Shown here piece after piece: positions 43,256 to 51,720 of a stretch of DNA of 64,000 nt; position 1 is the stretch's first letter; every line of letters starts with the position of its first letter. The translations under genes and the position numbers were made by a program. Below the pieces are notes generated by a model, which saw nothing but the letters and a program-made list of their open reading frames with translations, had not been told where the DNA came from and did no database searches. The stretch comes from JACKII01 sp041687435 (GTDB taxonomy: Bacteria; Pseudomonadota; Alphaproteobacteria; Bin95): positions 191,993 to 255,992 of the forward strand of contig JAWLBX010000002.1 in the NCBI GenBank assembly GCA_041687435.1, in the 5' to 3' direction.

Positions 43256-44749
43256 ATGGCCATCGATATTCTCATGCCGGCGCTCTCGCCGACGATGGAA
43301 GAGGGCAAACTGGCAAAATGGTTGGTAAAAGAAGGGGACGACGTCAAAGCTGGCGATGTGCTGGCCGAGATCGAAACCGATAAGGCCACCATGGAGTTCG
43401 AAGCGGTCGACGAAGGCAAAGTCGGCCGCATTCTTGTTGACGAGGGCACCGAAGGTATCGCCGTCAACGCGCCGATCATGGTGCTGGTTTCCGAGGGCGA
43501 GGATGTGCCGGACGGACCAAGCGGTAGCGGCCCCGCACCGTCCGCCAAAAAGCCAGACCGCGAAAAATCCGGCAAGAAGGATCAGCCGGAAACGGACGAT
43601 AGCGGCGAGAAGGACAAAAGTGGCAAGGGGAAGGACAAGGGCGAAGGCAAGGACAAAGCGGACGACAAGGCCCGCAAGCCCGTCAAGGCGCCGTCCCCTG
43701 CCGCCACAGCCAGTGTCGACGGCTTGCCCGGCGCCGAGATCGAGCCGGAAGGCGAAATGGGCGAGACCCAAAGCCAGACCGTGCGAGAGGCCCTGCGCGA
43801 CGCCATGGCGGAGGAATTGCGCAAGGACGACCGCGTCTTCGTCATGGGCGAGGAAGTGGCAGAATACGAGGGCGCCTACAAGGTGACCCAAGGGCTGCTG
43901 GAGGAATTCGGCGATAACCGCATCAAGGACACGCCGATCACGGAACACGGCTTCGCCGGTCTCGCCGTGGGCGCCGCCATGGCCGGCCTTCGGCCGATTG
44001 TCGAGTTCATGACCTGGAACTTCGGTATGCAGGCCATCGACCAGATCATCAACTCCGCCGCCAAGACGCTCTATATGTCCGGCGGCCAGATGGGTTGCCC
44101 GATGGTATTCCGCGGTCCGAACGGCGCGGCCTCGCGCGTCGCCGCCCAACACTCGCAATGCTATGCCAGCTGGTACGGACATATTCCGGGTCTGATCGTC
44201 GTCGCGCCCTACAGCGCGGCAGATGCGAAGGGTTTGCTGAAAAGCGCGGTCCGCAACCCCAACCCGGTAGTGTTCCTGGAGCACGAGATGCTCTACGGCC
44301 AGTCGTTCGACGTGCCAACCGACAATGATTGGACCGTGCCGCTGGGCAAGGCCAAGGTGTTGCGCGAGGGCAGCGACGTCACCATCACCGCCTTTTCCCG
44401 CGCCTGCAGCGATGCACTGGCGGCGGCGGAAGAGCTGGCGGAACAGGGGATCGAGGCGGAAGTGATCGACCTGCGCACCATCCGCCCGCTGGATGTCGCC
44501 ACCATCATCGCCAGCCTGCGCAAGACCAACCGTCTGGTGACCGTCGAAGAAGGCTGGCCGTTTGCCGGTATCGGGTCCGAACTGGCCGCGCTGGCAATGG
44601 AACACGCCTTCGACTGGCTCGACGCGCCGGTGGTGCGGGTGACGGGCGAGGACGTGCCCATGCCCTATGCCGCCAACCTGGAAAAGCTGGCCCTGCCCAG
44701 CGCCGAGCGCATCGTCGCCGCGGCGCGCAAAGTCACCTACGCCGACTAG
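43256..44749 (+). CDS. pdhB: Pyruvate dehydrogenase E1 beta subunit with N-terminal lipoyl domain
   Basis: At 497 residues it is about 150 longer than a plain E1 beta because a complete lipoyl domain is fused at the N-terminus (residues 1-80, lipoyl Lys43 in IETDKATMEFE), as is known in several alphaproteobacteria. A highly charged Lys/Asp/Glu linker (about 95-145) joins it to the transketolase-like domain, with MAEELRKDDRVFVMGEEVAEYEGAYKVTQGL and AAQHSQCYASWY. The lipoyl domain is nearly identical to that of PdhC, suggesting intragenomic duplication or gene conversion. It could shuttle acetyl groups to or from E2. Confidence 0.95.
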   Translation: MAIDILMPALSPTMEEGKLAKWLVKEGDDVKAGDVLAEIETDKATMEFEAVDEGKVGRILVDEGTEGIAVNAPIMVLVSEGEDVPDGPSGSGPAPSAKKPDREKSGKKDQPETDDSGEKDKSGKGKDKGEGKDKADDKARKPVKAPSPAATASVDGLPGAEIEPEGEMGETQSQTVREALRDAMAEELRKDDRVFVMGEEVAEYEGAYKVTQGLLEEFGDNRIKDTPITEHGFAGLAVGAAMAGLRPIVEFMTWNFGMQAIDQIINSAAKTLYMSGGQMGCPMVFRGPNGAASRVAAQHSQCYASWYGHIPGLIVVAPYSAADAKGLLKSAVRNPNPVVFLEHEMLYGQSFDVPTDNDWTVPLGKAKVLREGSDVTITAFSRACSDALAAAEELAEQGIEAEVIDLRTIRPLDVATIIASLRKTNRLVTVEEGWPFAGIGSELAALAMEHAFDWLDAPVVRVTGEDVPMPYAANLEKLALPSAERIVAAARKVTYAD

Positions 44750-44777
44750 TCTCCTCCGTTCGACGGGAACCCGGCCG

Positions 44778-46286
44778 ATGCCGACGCAAATCCTGATGCC
44801 CGCACTGTCCCCCACCATGGAGGAAGGCAATCTGGTCAAATGGCTGGTGAAAGAGGGTGATACCGTGCGCGCCGGCGACCTGCTGGCCGAGATCGAGACC
44901 GACAAGGCCACCATGGAGTTCGAGACCATCGATGACGGCGTCATCGGCAAGCTGCTGGTGGCGGAAGGTGCGGAGGGTGTGAAAGTCAACGCCCCCATCG
45001 CCGTGCTGCTGGCCGAGGGGGAGGACGCCGACGCGGCGGAAGAAACCGCCAGCGCGCCGCCGCAAAAAGACCGGCAGTCCAAGGACAACGGCGAGAACGA
45101 AACCGGAGAGGCCGGCGAAACCGACGACGATGCCGAAGCCGAACCGGCGAAGCAGGCCTCCGCGCCATCGAAATCCGGCAAGGCGCCATCTCGCGGCGAT
45201 GGGGAGGTGAAGGCAACCCCGCTCGCCCGCCGCATGGCCGCACAGGCGGGGCTCGATCTGGCAGCTCTGACGCCGACCGGCCCCGGAGGCAAGGTGGTCA
45301 AGGCCGATATCGAGCGAGCCATGACCGGCGGCACGAACTCCCAGGCCAATGCGGGCGAAGCCGAAAGCGGCGGGTCCGGCGGGCGTCTGTTCGCAAGCCC
45401 CCTCGCCCGCCGGATAGCCCGAGAAGCGGAACTGCCGCTGGAACGGATTGAGGGCTCCGGCCCCAACGGCCGCATCATCAAACGCGATGTTGAGCGGGTG
45501 CTGGAAGAAGGCCTGCCGCCACTGCCGGAAGAGGCTGCCGCAGCAGCCGAAGAGAAGCCGACCGCCGCAAAACTGGACAAGCCGGAACTCGCAGGCCTGC
45601 CGGATTACGAACTGGTGCCGCACACCAGCATGCGCAAAACCATCGCGCGGCGCCTCACCCAGTCGAAACAGACCGTGCCGCACTTCTATCTGACGGTGGA
45701 TGTGGAACTGGATACCCTGTTGGCGGTGCGCAAACAGATCAACGCGAACGCACCGGATGGGGTGAAAATCTCGGTCAACGATTTCGTCATCAAGGCTGCC
45801 GCCATGGCGTTGATGCGGGTGCCGGATGCGAACGCCGCTTATACTGACGAAGGCATTCTGAAATTCAATTCCGCCGATATCTCGGTTGCCGTGGCGATTC
45901 CGGGCGGCCTGATCACGCCAATCATCCGCGAGGCGCACACGAAGGGCCTGGCCGACATTTCTGCCGAAATGGCCGATCTGGCCAAGCGCGCGCGCGACGG
46001 CAAGCTGCAGCCGGCGGAATTCACCGGCGGCACCTTCAGCATCTCTAACCTGGGCATGTTCGGAATCAAACAGTTCGATGCGGTCATCAACCCGCCGCAG
46101 GGCGCCATCCTGGCCGTAGGCGCAGGCGAGCAGCGGCCAGTGGTCAAGGACGGCCAGCTGGCCGTGGCCACAGTGATGAGTTGCACCCTGTCGGTCGATC
46201 ACCGCGTCATCGACGGCGCGCTGGGGGCGGAGTTCCTGGCCGCCTTCAAGCCCTATATTGAGAACCCGGCGCTGATGCTGCTGTAA
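44778..46286 (+). CDS. pdhC: Pyruvate dehydrogenase E2 (dihydrolipoamide acetyltransferase) with two E3-binding domains
   Basis: Transfers acetyl from dihydrolipoamide to CoA and forms the PDH core. In order over 502 residues: lipoyl domain (1-80, Lys43), acidic linker, a peripheral-subunit-binding domain at about 144-182 (ATPLARRMAAQAGLD...), a second one at about 203-242 (ASPLARRIAREAELP...), and the acetyltransferase domain from about 278, with HTSMRKTIARRL and the catalytic DHRVIDGALG near the C-terminus. One binding domain is the usual number. The ATG at 44778 is chosen since it starts the lipoyl domain. No lpd (E3) gene follows. Confidence 0.95.
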   Translation: MPTQILMPALSPTMEEGNLVKWLVKEGDTVRAGDLLAEIETDKATMEFETIDDGVIGKLLVAEGAEGVKVNAPIAVLLAEGEDADAAEETASAPPQKDRQSKDNGENETGEAGETDDDAEAEPAKQASAPSKSGKAPSRGDGEVKATPLARRMAAQAGLDLAALTPTGPGGKVVKADIERAMTGGTNSQANAGEAESGGSGGRLFASPLARRIAREAELPLERIEGSGPNGRIIKRDVERVLEEGLPPLPEEAAAAAEEKPTAAKLDKPELAGLPDYELVPHTSMRKTIARRLTQSKQTVPHFYLTVDVELDTLLAVRKQINANAPDGVKISVNDFVIKAAAMALMRVPDANAAYTDEGILKFNSADISVAVAIPGGLITPIIREAHTKGLADISAEMADLAKRARDGKLQPAEFTGGTFSISNLGMFGIKQFDAVINPPQGAILAVGAGEQRPVVKDGQLAVATVMSCTLSVDHRVIDGALGAEFLAAFKPYIENPALMLL

Positions 46287-46301
46287 GGCGGCGGGCCGGT
46301 C

Positions 46302-46913
46302 TCACACCAGCCCGTGCACCTTCGCGAACGGATCCCAGGCGGGATCGCGCTTCCAGTCGTATTCGGTGCGGGTCGCGATCCGCTCCGCCTCGGCGGCGCC
46401 GTATAGGCGCTGAATCGCCGCCAGCGCCATATCCATGCCGGCGGAAACGCCTGAGGATGTCATGAACTTGCCGTCCTCGACCCAGCGTGCGGCGGGTTTC
46501 CAATCCACTTTCGGCCCTTGTTCCATCACCCAGGCGAACGCCGCCTTGTTGCTGGTCGCCGCGACGCCGTCGAGCCGCCCTGTGCGCGCCAGCAGCGCGC
46601 TGCCGGTGCAAACCGTCGTGACCAGGCCGGATGCATCGGAAGCTTCGCCCAGCCAGCCGATTAGCGTGGCATCCTCCACCCCGGGCCGCGTGCCGGGGCC
46701 GCCAGGCACCAGGAGAAGATCGAAAGCCGCGCCATGCGTGAAGGTGGCGTCGACCACACTCGCCGGCCCCTGACGGCTTTTCACTGGCTCTGCCGTGGCG
46801 GCCACCATGCGAATGTCGGGCGCATCCTCCAGCATGCCGAACATTTCCAGGGGCCCAAACAAGTCCAGCAGTTCGAAACCGGGGAAAATCACCGCGCCGA
46901 TGGTTTTGGACAT
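46302..46913 (-). CDS. DJ-1/PfpI family protein
   Basis: A 203-residue ThiJ/PfpI-fold protein. The nucleophile-elbow Cys is C102 in TTVCTGSALLA, and the N-terminal GAVIFPGFELLDLFGPLEMF, with an acidic residue at 17, resembles the isonitrile hydratase group. No DNA-binding domain is attached, unlike AraC-type regulators with this fold. The ATG at 46913 is preceded by AGGAGACAGG, so it is the true start although the frame is open further up. It is convergent with pdhC. The substrate is unknown. Confidence 0.85.
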   Translation of the reverse strand: MSKTIGAVIFPGFELLDLFGPLEMFGMLEDAPDIRMVAATAEPVKSRQGPASVVDATFTHGAAFDLLLVPGGPGTRPGVEDATLIGWLGEASDASGLVTTVCTGSALLARTGRLDGVAATSNKAAFAWVMEQGPKVDWKPAARWVEDGKFMTSSGVSAGMDMALAAIQRLYGAAEAERIATRTEYDWKRDPAWDPFAKVHGLV

Positions 46914-46993
46914 AATCCTGTCTCCTGTTTCGTGGATACTGTTTCGAACACGCCTGCGCCGCCGGGGCATTTGGCGGATCGGCACACAAACCT

Positions 46994-47007
46994 GTGACCC
47001 TGGTCAC
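46994..47007. promoter_or_regulatory. Inverted repeat GTGACC-CT-GGTCAC in a divergent promoter region
   Basis: A perfect 6+2+6 inverted repeat lies between the DJ-1-type gene (minus, ATG at 46913) and the small membrane-protein gene (plus, ATG at 47069). It is a candidate regulator-binding site for one or both genes. Confidence 0.4.
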
Positions 47008-47068
47008 TTCGCCAGCCAAGCCGCCCTGATTATCTATGGGTTATAGAAGATTAACAGCGGAGTCAGGA

Positions 47069-47299
47069 ATGAGTGAATTGGTCATGTCGCTTCGAACCAC
47101 AGCCCAACATCCGGGACGGGTGCTGGCGGTTTGGGCGTTCTGCGTTGCTGCGATCGCGTTCTGGGCAGGCGTGATCCAGTATCTCGGAAACCTGCCAATC
47201 GCCGCCGTAGCGCTGGTGGCTGCGGTATTTGGCCTGCTGGCTATTCCTTTTGCGGGGCAGATTGCCTATTTGGTTTGGGAGGATCGCGCTGACGGCTAG
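47069..47299 (+). CDS. Small two-helix membrane protein, function unknown
   Basis: A 76-residue protein that I do not recognise. It has a short polar N-terminus (MSELVMSLRTTAQHPGRV), two hydrophobic segments (about 19-40 and 44-66) and a short acidic C-terminus ending EDRADG. The ATG at 47069 is chosen because GGAGTCAGGA precedes it closely. It is monocistronic: a strong terminator follows and a divergent DJ-1-type gene lies upstream. Good codon structure, a ribosome site and flanking signals support a real gene. Confidence 0.7.
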   Translation: MSELVMSLRTTAQHPGRVLAVWAFCVAAIAFWAGVIQYLGNLPIAAVALVAAVFGLLAIPFAGQIAYLVWEDRADG

Positions 47300-47351
47300 T
47301 GTCAGCGAGGTCCATTGGACCCAGTGTCCAAACCCTTGTTTGTTAACTCAA

Positions 47352-47385
47352 GGCGGAAACCGGGTGCCGGTTTCCGCCTTTTTTT
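47352..47385 (+). terminator. Strong rho-independent terminator
   Basis: A perfect 12-bp stem (GGCGGAAACCGG at 47352-47363, CCGGTTTCCGCC at 47367-47378) with a three-base loop is followed by seven T. It terminates the small membrane-protein gene and separates it from the ABC operon. Confidence 0.96.
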
Positions 47386-47494
47386 CTGCCTTGCCCGGGT
47401 GAGTTCAATTGACGTCTTGGTATGCAGTTTCTACGCTGCAGCCATGCGATGATGGTATGCGTCGCAAAACCAGAAAAGTGACGGAGGACTCAAA

Positions 47495-49102
47495 ATGGGA
47501 GTTTTGCGGCGATCGATGATCGCAGCCGCCGCCTTGGCCATTAGTGCCGGCGGCAGCGCAATCGCAGAAGAGCCCCGCTATGGCGGCGTTCTCAACTATC
47601 TCGTGCCTGGCGATCCGCCAAGCTACGACGGGCACCAGGAATCGACATTCTCGGTTATTCACCCCGTAGCGCCGTTCTACAGCCTGCTGATCAAGGTGAA
47701 CCCCGAAAATCCCGGCGATGCGGGGGATTTCGTCTGTGACCTGTGCGTCGGCGAGGTGCCGGAGCCGACCGAGGACGGCACGCTCTACACGTTCAAGATC
47801 CACGAAGGCGCCAAGTTCCACGATGGCGAAACGCTGAACGCACACGATCTGGTCGCCACTTACAACCATATCATCAACCCGCCGGAAGGCGTGCTGTCGG
47901 TGCGCAAGGCCTATTTCGAAATGGTCGACAAGGTGTACGCCACCGACGACCACACCTTCGTCATCAAGCTGAAATACCCGACGTCCGCCTTCCTGCCATC
48001 GCTGGCTTCGCCCTATAACTTCGTCTACTCGGACGAACGGTTGGCCAAGGATCCGAACTGGTACAAGACCAATATTCTGGGTTCCGGAGCTTTCGTGCTC
48101 GACAAGCGCGAGCCGGGCGCGCTGATTTCGGGTGTGAAGTATGAGGACTATCACATCGAAGGCCTGCCCTACCTGGACGGCATCAACGCGATCTTTGCCA
48201 ACAAGCAATCGCTGCGCGTGCAGGCGATCCGCGGCGACCGTGCCGATATTGAATTCCGCGGCTTCCCGCCGAAAAGCCGTGATGACTTGGTTTCAGCCCT
48301 TGGCGACAAGATCACGGTCCAGGAAAGCACCTGGAACTGCAACATGACCGTGTCGCTGAATCACGAACACCCGGCCTTCAAGGACCCGCGGGTCCGCCGG
48401 GCGATCACGCTGGCGATCGACCGTTGGGGCGGCTCCAAATACCTCTCCCAGATTGCAATCATGAAAACTGTGGGCGGCATTGTCTTCCCCGGCCATCCGC
48501 TGTCTGCGACCGAGGAAGAGTTGAAAAAGATCGACGGCTACTGGCCGGATATCGAAGAATCACGTGCCGAGGCGAAGCGTCTGCTGAAAGAGGCAGGCTG
48601 GGAAAACCTATCCTTCACCCTGGTCAACCGGAACGTCGATCAGCCGTACAAGATCGCCGGCACCTGGCTGATTGGCGAGTGGAAGAAGATCGGCCTGAAC
48701 GTGACCCAGAAGGCGCTAACCACGGGCGAGTGGTACCGGTCGTTCCGGGAAACCAAGGAATATGAGGCCGCACTGACGCCAACCTGCCAGGCCGTCGTGA
48801 ACCCCGTTCTTGACGTGGCAAACAACCTTTCGGTCGACCGCTCGCCGCAGAACTATCGCGGTTACATCGACCGTGAGGCCGATGCGCTGTACGACGCGAT
48901 GGCGCTGGAAACCGACCCGGCAAAACAGCGTGAGAAGATGCGGGCTTTCGAGGATTACATCCTGCAGGAAAAGAGCCACTACATCATCGTTCTGTGGTGG
49001 AACCGCATTGTCCCGCACCGCAGCCGGGTGAAAGGCTGGAAGATCAGCCCGAGCCACTACCTGAACCAGGACTTGACCTCTGTCTGGCTAGCTGACGAAT
49101 AA
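47495..49102 (+). CDS. ABC transporter substrate-binding protein, peptide/nickel family (SBP_bac_5)
   Basis: A 535-residue periplasmic receptor of the DppA/OppA class. Signal peptide about 1-24 (MGVLRRSMIAAAALAISAGG to AIAEE). The lobes show LYTFKIHEGAKFHDGETLNAHDLVATYNHI and FKDPRVRRAITLAIDR, diagnostic of the family. The ligand may be a peptide, opine or other small molecule and cannot be told. GACGGAGGA precedes the ATG. A terminator lies upstream and a GC-rich stem-loop downstream, before two permease genes, so this gene is probably expressed more strongly than they are. Confidence 0.93.
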   Translation: MGVLRRSMIAAAALAISAGGSAIAEEPRYGGVLNYLVPGDPPSYDGHQESTFSVIHPVAPFYSLLIKVNPENPGDAGDFVCDLCVGEVPEPTEDGTLYTFKIHEGAKFHDGETLNAHDLVATYNHIINPPEGVLSVRKAYFEMVDKVYATDDHTFVIKLKYPTSAFLPSLASPYNFVYSDERLAKDPNWYKTNILGSGAFVLDKREPGALISGVKYEDYHIEGLPYLDGINAIFANKQSLRVQAIRGDRADIEFRGFPPKSRDDLVSALGDKITVQESTWNCNMTVSLNHEHPAFKDPRVRRAITLAIDRWGGSKYLSQIAIMKTVGGIVFPGHPLSATEEELKKIDGYWPDIEESRAEAKRLLKEAGWENLSFTLVNRNVDQPYKIAGTWLIGEWKKIGLNVTQKALTTGEWYRSFRETKEYEAALTPTCQAVVNPVLDVANNLSVDRSPQNYRGYIDREADALYDAMALETDPAKQREKMRAFEDYILQEKSHYIIVLWWNRIVPHRSRVKGWKISPSHYLNQDLTSVWLADE

Positions 49103-49135
49103 GCCAAAGCCCTGACTAGCAGGCTCGGCAAACGG

Positions 49136-49165
49136 ATGCCGGCCCTTCGTGGGGCCGGCATCCAG
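49136..49165 (+). other. Perfect 12-bp stem-loop between binding-protein and permease genes
   Basis: GGATGCCGGCCC (49136-49147) pairs with GGGCCGGCATCC (49154-49165) around a six-base loop. No T-run follows, so it is more likely an RNA-stabilising or attenuating hairpin than a terminator. Such elements often set a high ratio of binding protein to permease in ABC operons. Confidence 0.75.
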
Positions 49166-49221
49166 CCGCCTCTTATCCCTGACAGGCGTCAGACCCCAAA
49201 GGCATAACAAGCGGGACGCAG

Positions 49222-50193
49222 ATGCATAAGTATCTCGTAAAGCGGATTCTGATGATGGTGCCGACATTGCTCGGTGCCGGCATCTTCATTTTCTTTCTGT
49301 TGCGGCTCATACCCGGTGACATCTGCGTCGCCCGGCTAGGCGGGTCCGGTGCGTTTTTCGACGAAAGCGCACTGGAACAATGCCGGATCAATTTCGACCT
49401 GCACAAGCCGCTGCTGGTGCAGTTTTTCACATGGTTCTTCAACTTCTTCACCTTCGACTTCGGCATTTCGATGTGGACAGAACGGCCCATTATCGAAGAA
49501 GTCGGCCTGCGCTTTCAGCTGAGCCTGCAGGTTGCCCTGATGGCGACCTTCATCAGCATTCTCATCGCCATTCCGATGGGCATCATCTCCGCCGTCAAAC
49601 AGAACACCTGGGTGGATTTCGTTGTCCGGACCTTCTCGATCGCCGGCATTGCCATGCCGTCTTTCTGGCTGGGCATCCTGATCATTCTGGCGATCCTGTT
49701 GACGACCCAATGGTGGACGGGCGTGGCCTGGCTGCCGCCGATCAATTATGTGCCGATCTGGGAAGACCCGGCGCATAATCTCTCCCAGCTCATCTGGCCG
49801 GCGCTGGCGACAGGCTATCGCTACTCGGCTGTTGCCACCCGCATGACGCGGTCCGCCATGCTGGAAGTGCTGCGGGAGGATTATATCCGCACCGCCCGCG
49901 CCAAGGGCGTGATGGAAAAGCTGATCGTCAACCGGCATGCGCTCAAGAACGCGATGTTGCCGGTGGTGACCGTGATCGGCATCGAGTTCGCGTTCCTGAT
50001 GGGCGGGCTAGTCGTCACCGAACAGGTGTTCAACCTGAACGGCCTAGGCAAGCTGTTCGTCAGCTCCGTCACCAATTACGATTACGCCATGACCCAGTCC
50101 CTCGTGCTGCTCGTCGCGGTGATCTTCGTCATCACCAACATTTTTATCGACGTGCTGTATGCGTGGCTTGATCCGCGCATCCGCTACAGCTGA
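49222..50193 (+). CDS. ABC transporter permease, DppB-like
   Basis: A 323-residue inner-membrane permease with six hydrophobic segments. The N-terminus MHKYLVKRILMMVPTLLGAGIFIFFLLRLIPGD is typical of DppB/OppB, and the EAA loop is seen as VLREDYIRTARAKGVMEKLIVNRHALKNAMLPVVT (about 215-250). It pairs with the DppC-like gene 23 bases downstream. A large extracytoplasmic loop after helix 1 (about 30-95) holds two Cys. Confidence 0.94.
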   Translation: MHKYLVKRILMMVPTLLGAGIFIFFLLRLIPGDICVARLGGSGAFFDESALEQCRINFDLHKPLLVQFFTWFFNFFTFDFGISMWTERPIIEEVGLRFQLSLQVALMATFISILIAIPMGIISAVKQNTWVDFVVRTFSIAGIAMPSFWLGILIILAILLTTQWWTGVAWLPPINYVPIWEDPAHNLSQLIWPALATGYRYSAVATRMTRSAMLEVLREDYIRTARAKGVMEKLIVNRHALKNAMLPVVTVIGIEFAFLMGGLVVTEQVFNLNGLGKLFVSSVTNYDYAMTQSLVLLVAVIFVITNIFIDVLYAWLDPRIRYS

Positions 50194-50216
50194 CGGAACG
50201 GGAAGGAGATACGGGC

Positions 50217-51107
50217 ATGACTGCTGTCACCAATATCGAACCTACCAAGCTGCCGCCGCAAAAATCCTGGCTCATCACCGTTGGCCGCTGGTGCCGGCGG
50301 CAACCGCTCGGCGCGTTCAGCGGCGCTCTCCTGGTCATCATCGTTCTGGTGGCCGTGTTTGCCGACGTCGTCGCCCCTTATGACCCAGAGCTGAACGACT
50401 TCGCGGCAATGCTGACCGCGCCAGGGGCCGACTACCTGCTGGGTACCGACCAGTTCGGCCGGGACGTGCTGAGCCGGATCATTTATGGCGCGCAAACCGC
50501 GCTGCTCGTCGGCTTTACCGCCGCGTTCTTCGGTTCGACCATCGGTCTGATCCTGGGCGTAACCAGTGCCTATCTGGGCGGGCTGTTCGACCTGATCTTT
50601 CAACGGATCATGGACGTGTTCATGGCCTTTCCGTCGATTATCATCGCGCTGGCCATTGTCGCCACCTTCGGCTCGGGCGTGCAAAATGTGATCCTGGCGA
50701 TCACCATTCCGATGATTCCGAACTGCGCCCGCGTGGTTCGCTCCAGCGCGTTGCAGGTCCGCGAAATCCCCTATGTGGATGCCGCCCGCTCGCTTGGCTT
50801 CAGCCATATGCGCATTGTCATGCGCCACATGACGCCGAACGTGATGGCGCCCTACCTCATCATGTTCACCAGCTTCCTCGGTCAGGCAATCCTGGCAGAA
50901 GCGTCGCTCAGCTATCTGGGCCTGGGTGTGCAGGAACCGACGCCGGCCTGGGGCCTGATGCTGCAAGGCGGGGCGGAGGAATACGCGGAAAGCGCCATCT
51001 GGGTCGCCATCTTCCCGGGCCTGGCCATTACCATCGCCGTGTTCGCCTTCAATATTTTCGGCGATGCAGTGCGCGATACGCTAGACCCGCGCCTGCGCTC
51101 GCAATAA
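50217..51107 (+). CDS. ABC transporter permease, DppC-like
   Basis: A 296-residue permease with six hydrophobic segments. The N-terminal domain and YLLGTDQFGRDVLSRIIYGAQTALLVG are characteristic of DppC/OppC; the EAA loop is REIPYVDAARSLGFSHMRIVMRHMTPNVMAP. The C-terminus IFGDAVRDTLDPRLRSQ is also typical. The usual DppD/DppF ATPase genes do not follow; the next gene encodes a DNA glycosylase, so the ATPases must be supplied from elsewhere. Confidence 0.94.
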   Translation: MTAVTNIEPTKLPPQKSWLITVGRWCRRQPLGAFSGALLVIIVLVAVFADVVAPYDPELNDFAAMLTAPGADYLLGTDQFGRDVLSRIIYGAQTALLVGFTAAFFGSTIGLILGVTSAYLGGLFDLIFQRIMDVFMAFPSIIIALAIVATFGSGVQNVILAITIPMIPNCARVVRSSALQVREIPYVDAARSLGFSHMRIVMRHMTPNVMAPYLIMFTSFLGQAILAEASLSYLGLGVQEPTPAWGLMLQGGAEEYAESAIWVAIFPGLAITIAVFAFNIFGDAVRDTLDPRLRSQ

Positions 51108-51125
51108 GGGAGGAACAACCGGCCC

Positions 51126-51692
51126 ATGGACCGCTGCCCCTGGGCCGGCGACGACCCGCAGTACCAGCACTATCACGATACCGAATGGGGCGTACCGCAG
51201 TTCGACGACCGCGCGCTGTTCGAAAAGATCGTGCTGGAAGGGTTTCAAGCCGGCCTTTCCTGGATCACCATCCTGCGCAAGCGGGAAAATTTCCGCGCTG
51301 CCTTCGATGGCTTCCGGCCAGAGGCGATTGCCGCCTATGACGAAGCCAAGCAGGCCGCGCTCATGGCCGATGCCGGCATCATCCGCAACCGCGCCAAAAT
51401 CGCGGCGACGGTGACCAATGCCCAGGCCTGGCTTGCGGTGATGGAGCGGGGTTCGTTTTCCGATCTGCTGTGGGGCTTTGTCGATGGTCGCCCCCAGCAG
51501 AACACCTGGCGCAGCATGGCGGAGGTTCCGGCGGAAACGCCGACCTCCAAGGCCATGGCCAAGGAATTGAAGCGGCTGGGTTTCCGCTTTTGCGGCCCAA
51601 CGACCTGCTACGCCTTCATGCAGGCCATGGGTCTGGTGAACGATCACTTGGTTTCCTGCCCCAGGCATGCTGAAGTTGCGACTCTCGCATGA
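51126..51692 (+). CDS. tag: DNA-3-methyladenine glycosylase I
   Basis: Removes 3-methyladenine from alkylated DNA in base excision repair. The 188 residues show the zinc-snap ligands at both ends (C4 and H17 in the N-terminal RCPWAGDD to YHDTEWG region; H and C in VNDHLVSCPRH near the C-terminus), plus EKIVLEGFQAGLSWITILRKRENFRAAF. The gene follows the permease stop by 18 bases and may be co-transcribed with the transporter. Confidence 0.95.
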   Translation: MDRCPWAGDDPQYQHYHDTEWGVPQFDDRALFEKIVLEGFQAGLSWITILRKRENFRAAFDGFRPEAIAAYDEAKQAALMADAGIIRNRAKIAATVTNAQAWLAVMERGSFSDLLWGFVDGRPQQNTWRSMAEVPAETPTSKAMAKELKRLGFRFCGPTTCYAFMQAMGLVNDHLVSCPRHAEVATLA

Positions 51693-51720
51693 AACCGCTT
51701 GCGAACGGGAGACTGACACC

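Noticed and set aside
43121..45580. 819-codon minus-strand open frame over pdhA, pdhB and pdhC
   Set aside because: The plus-strand PDH proteins are unmistakable. The antisense frame is low-complexity Ser/Ala/Pro without a motif.
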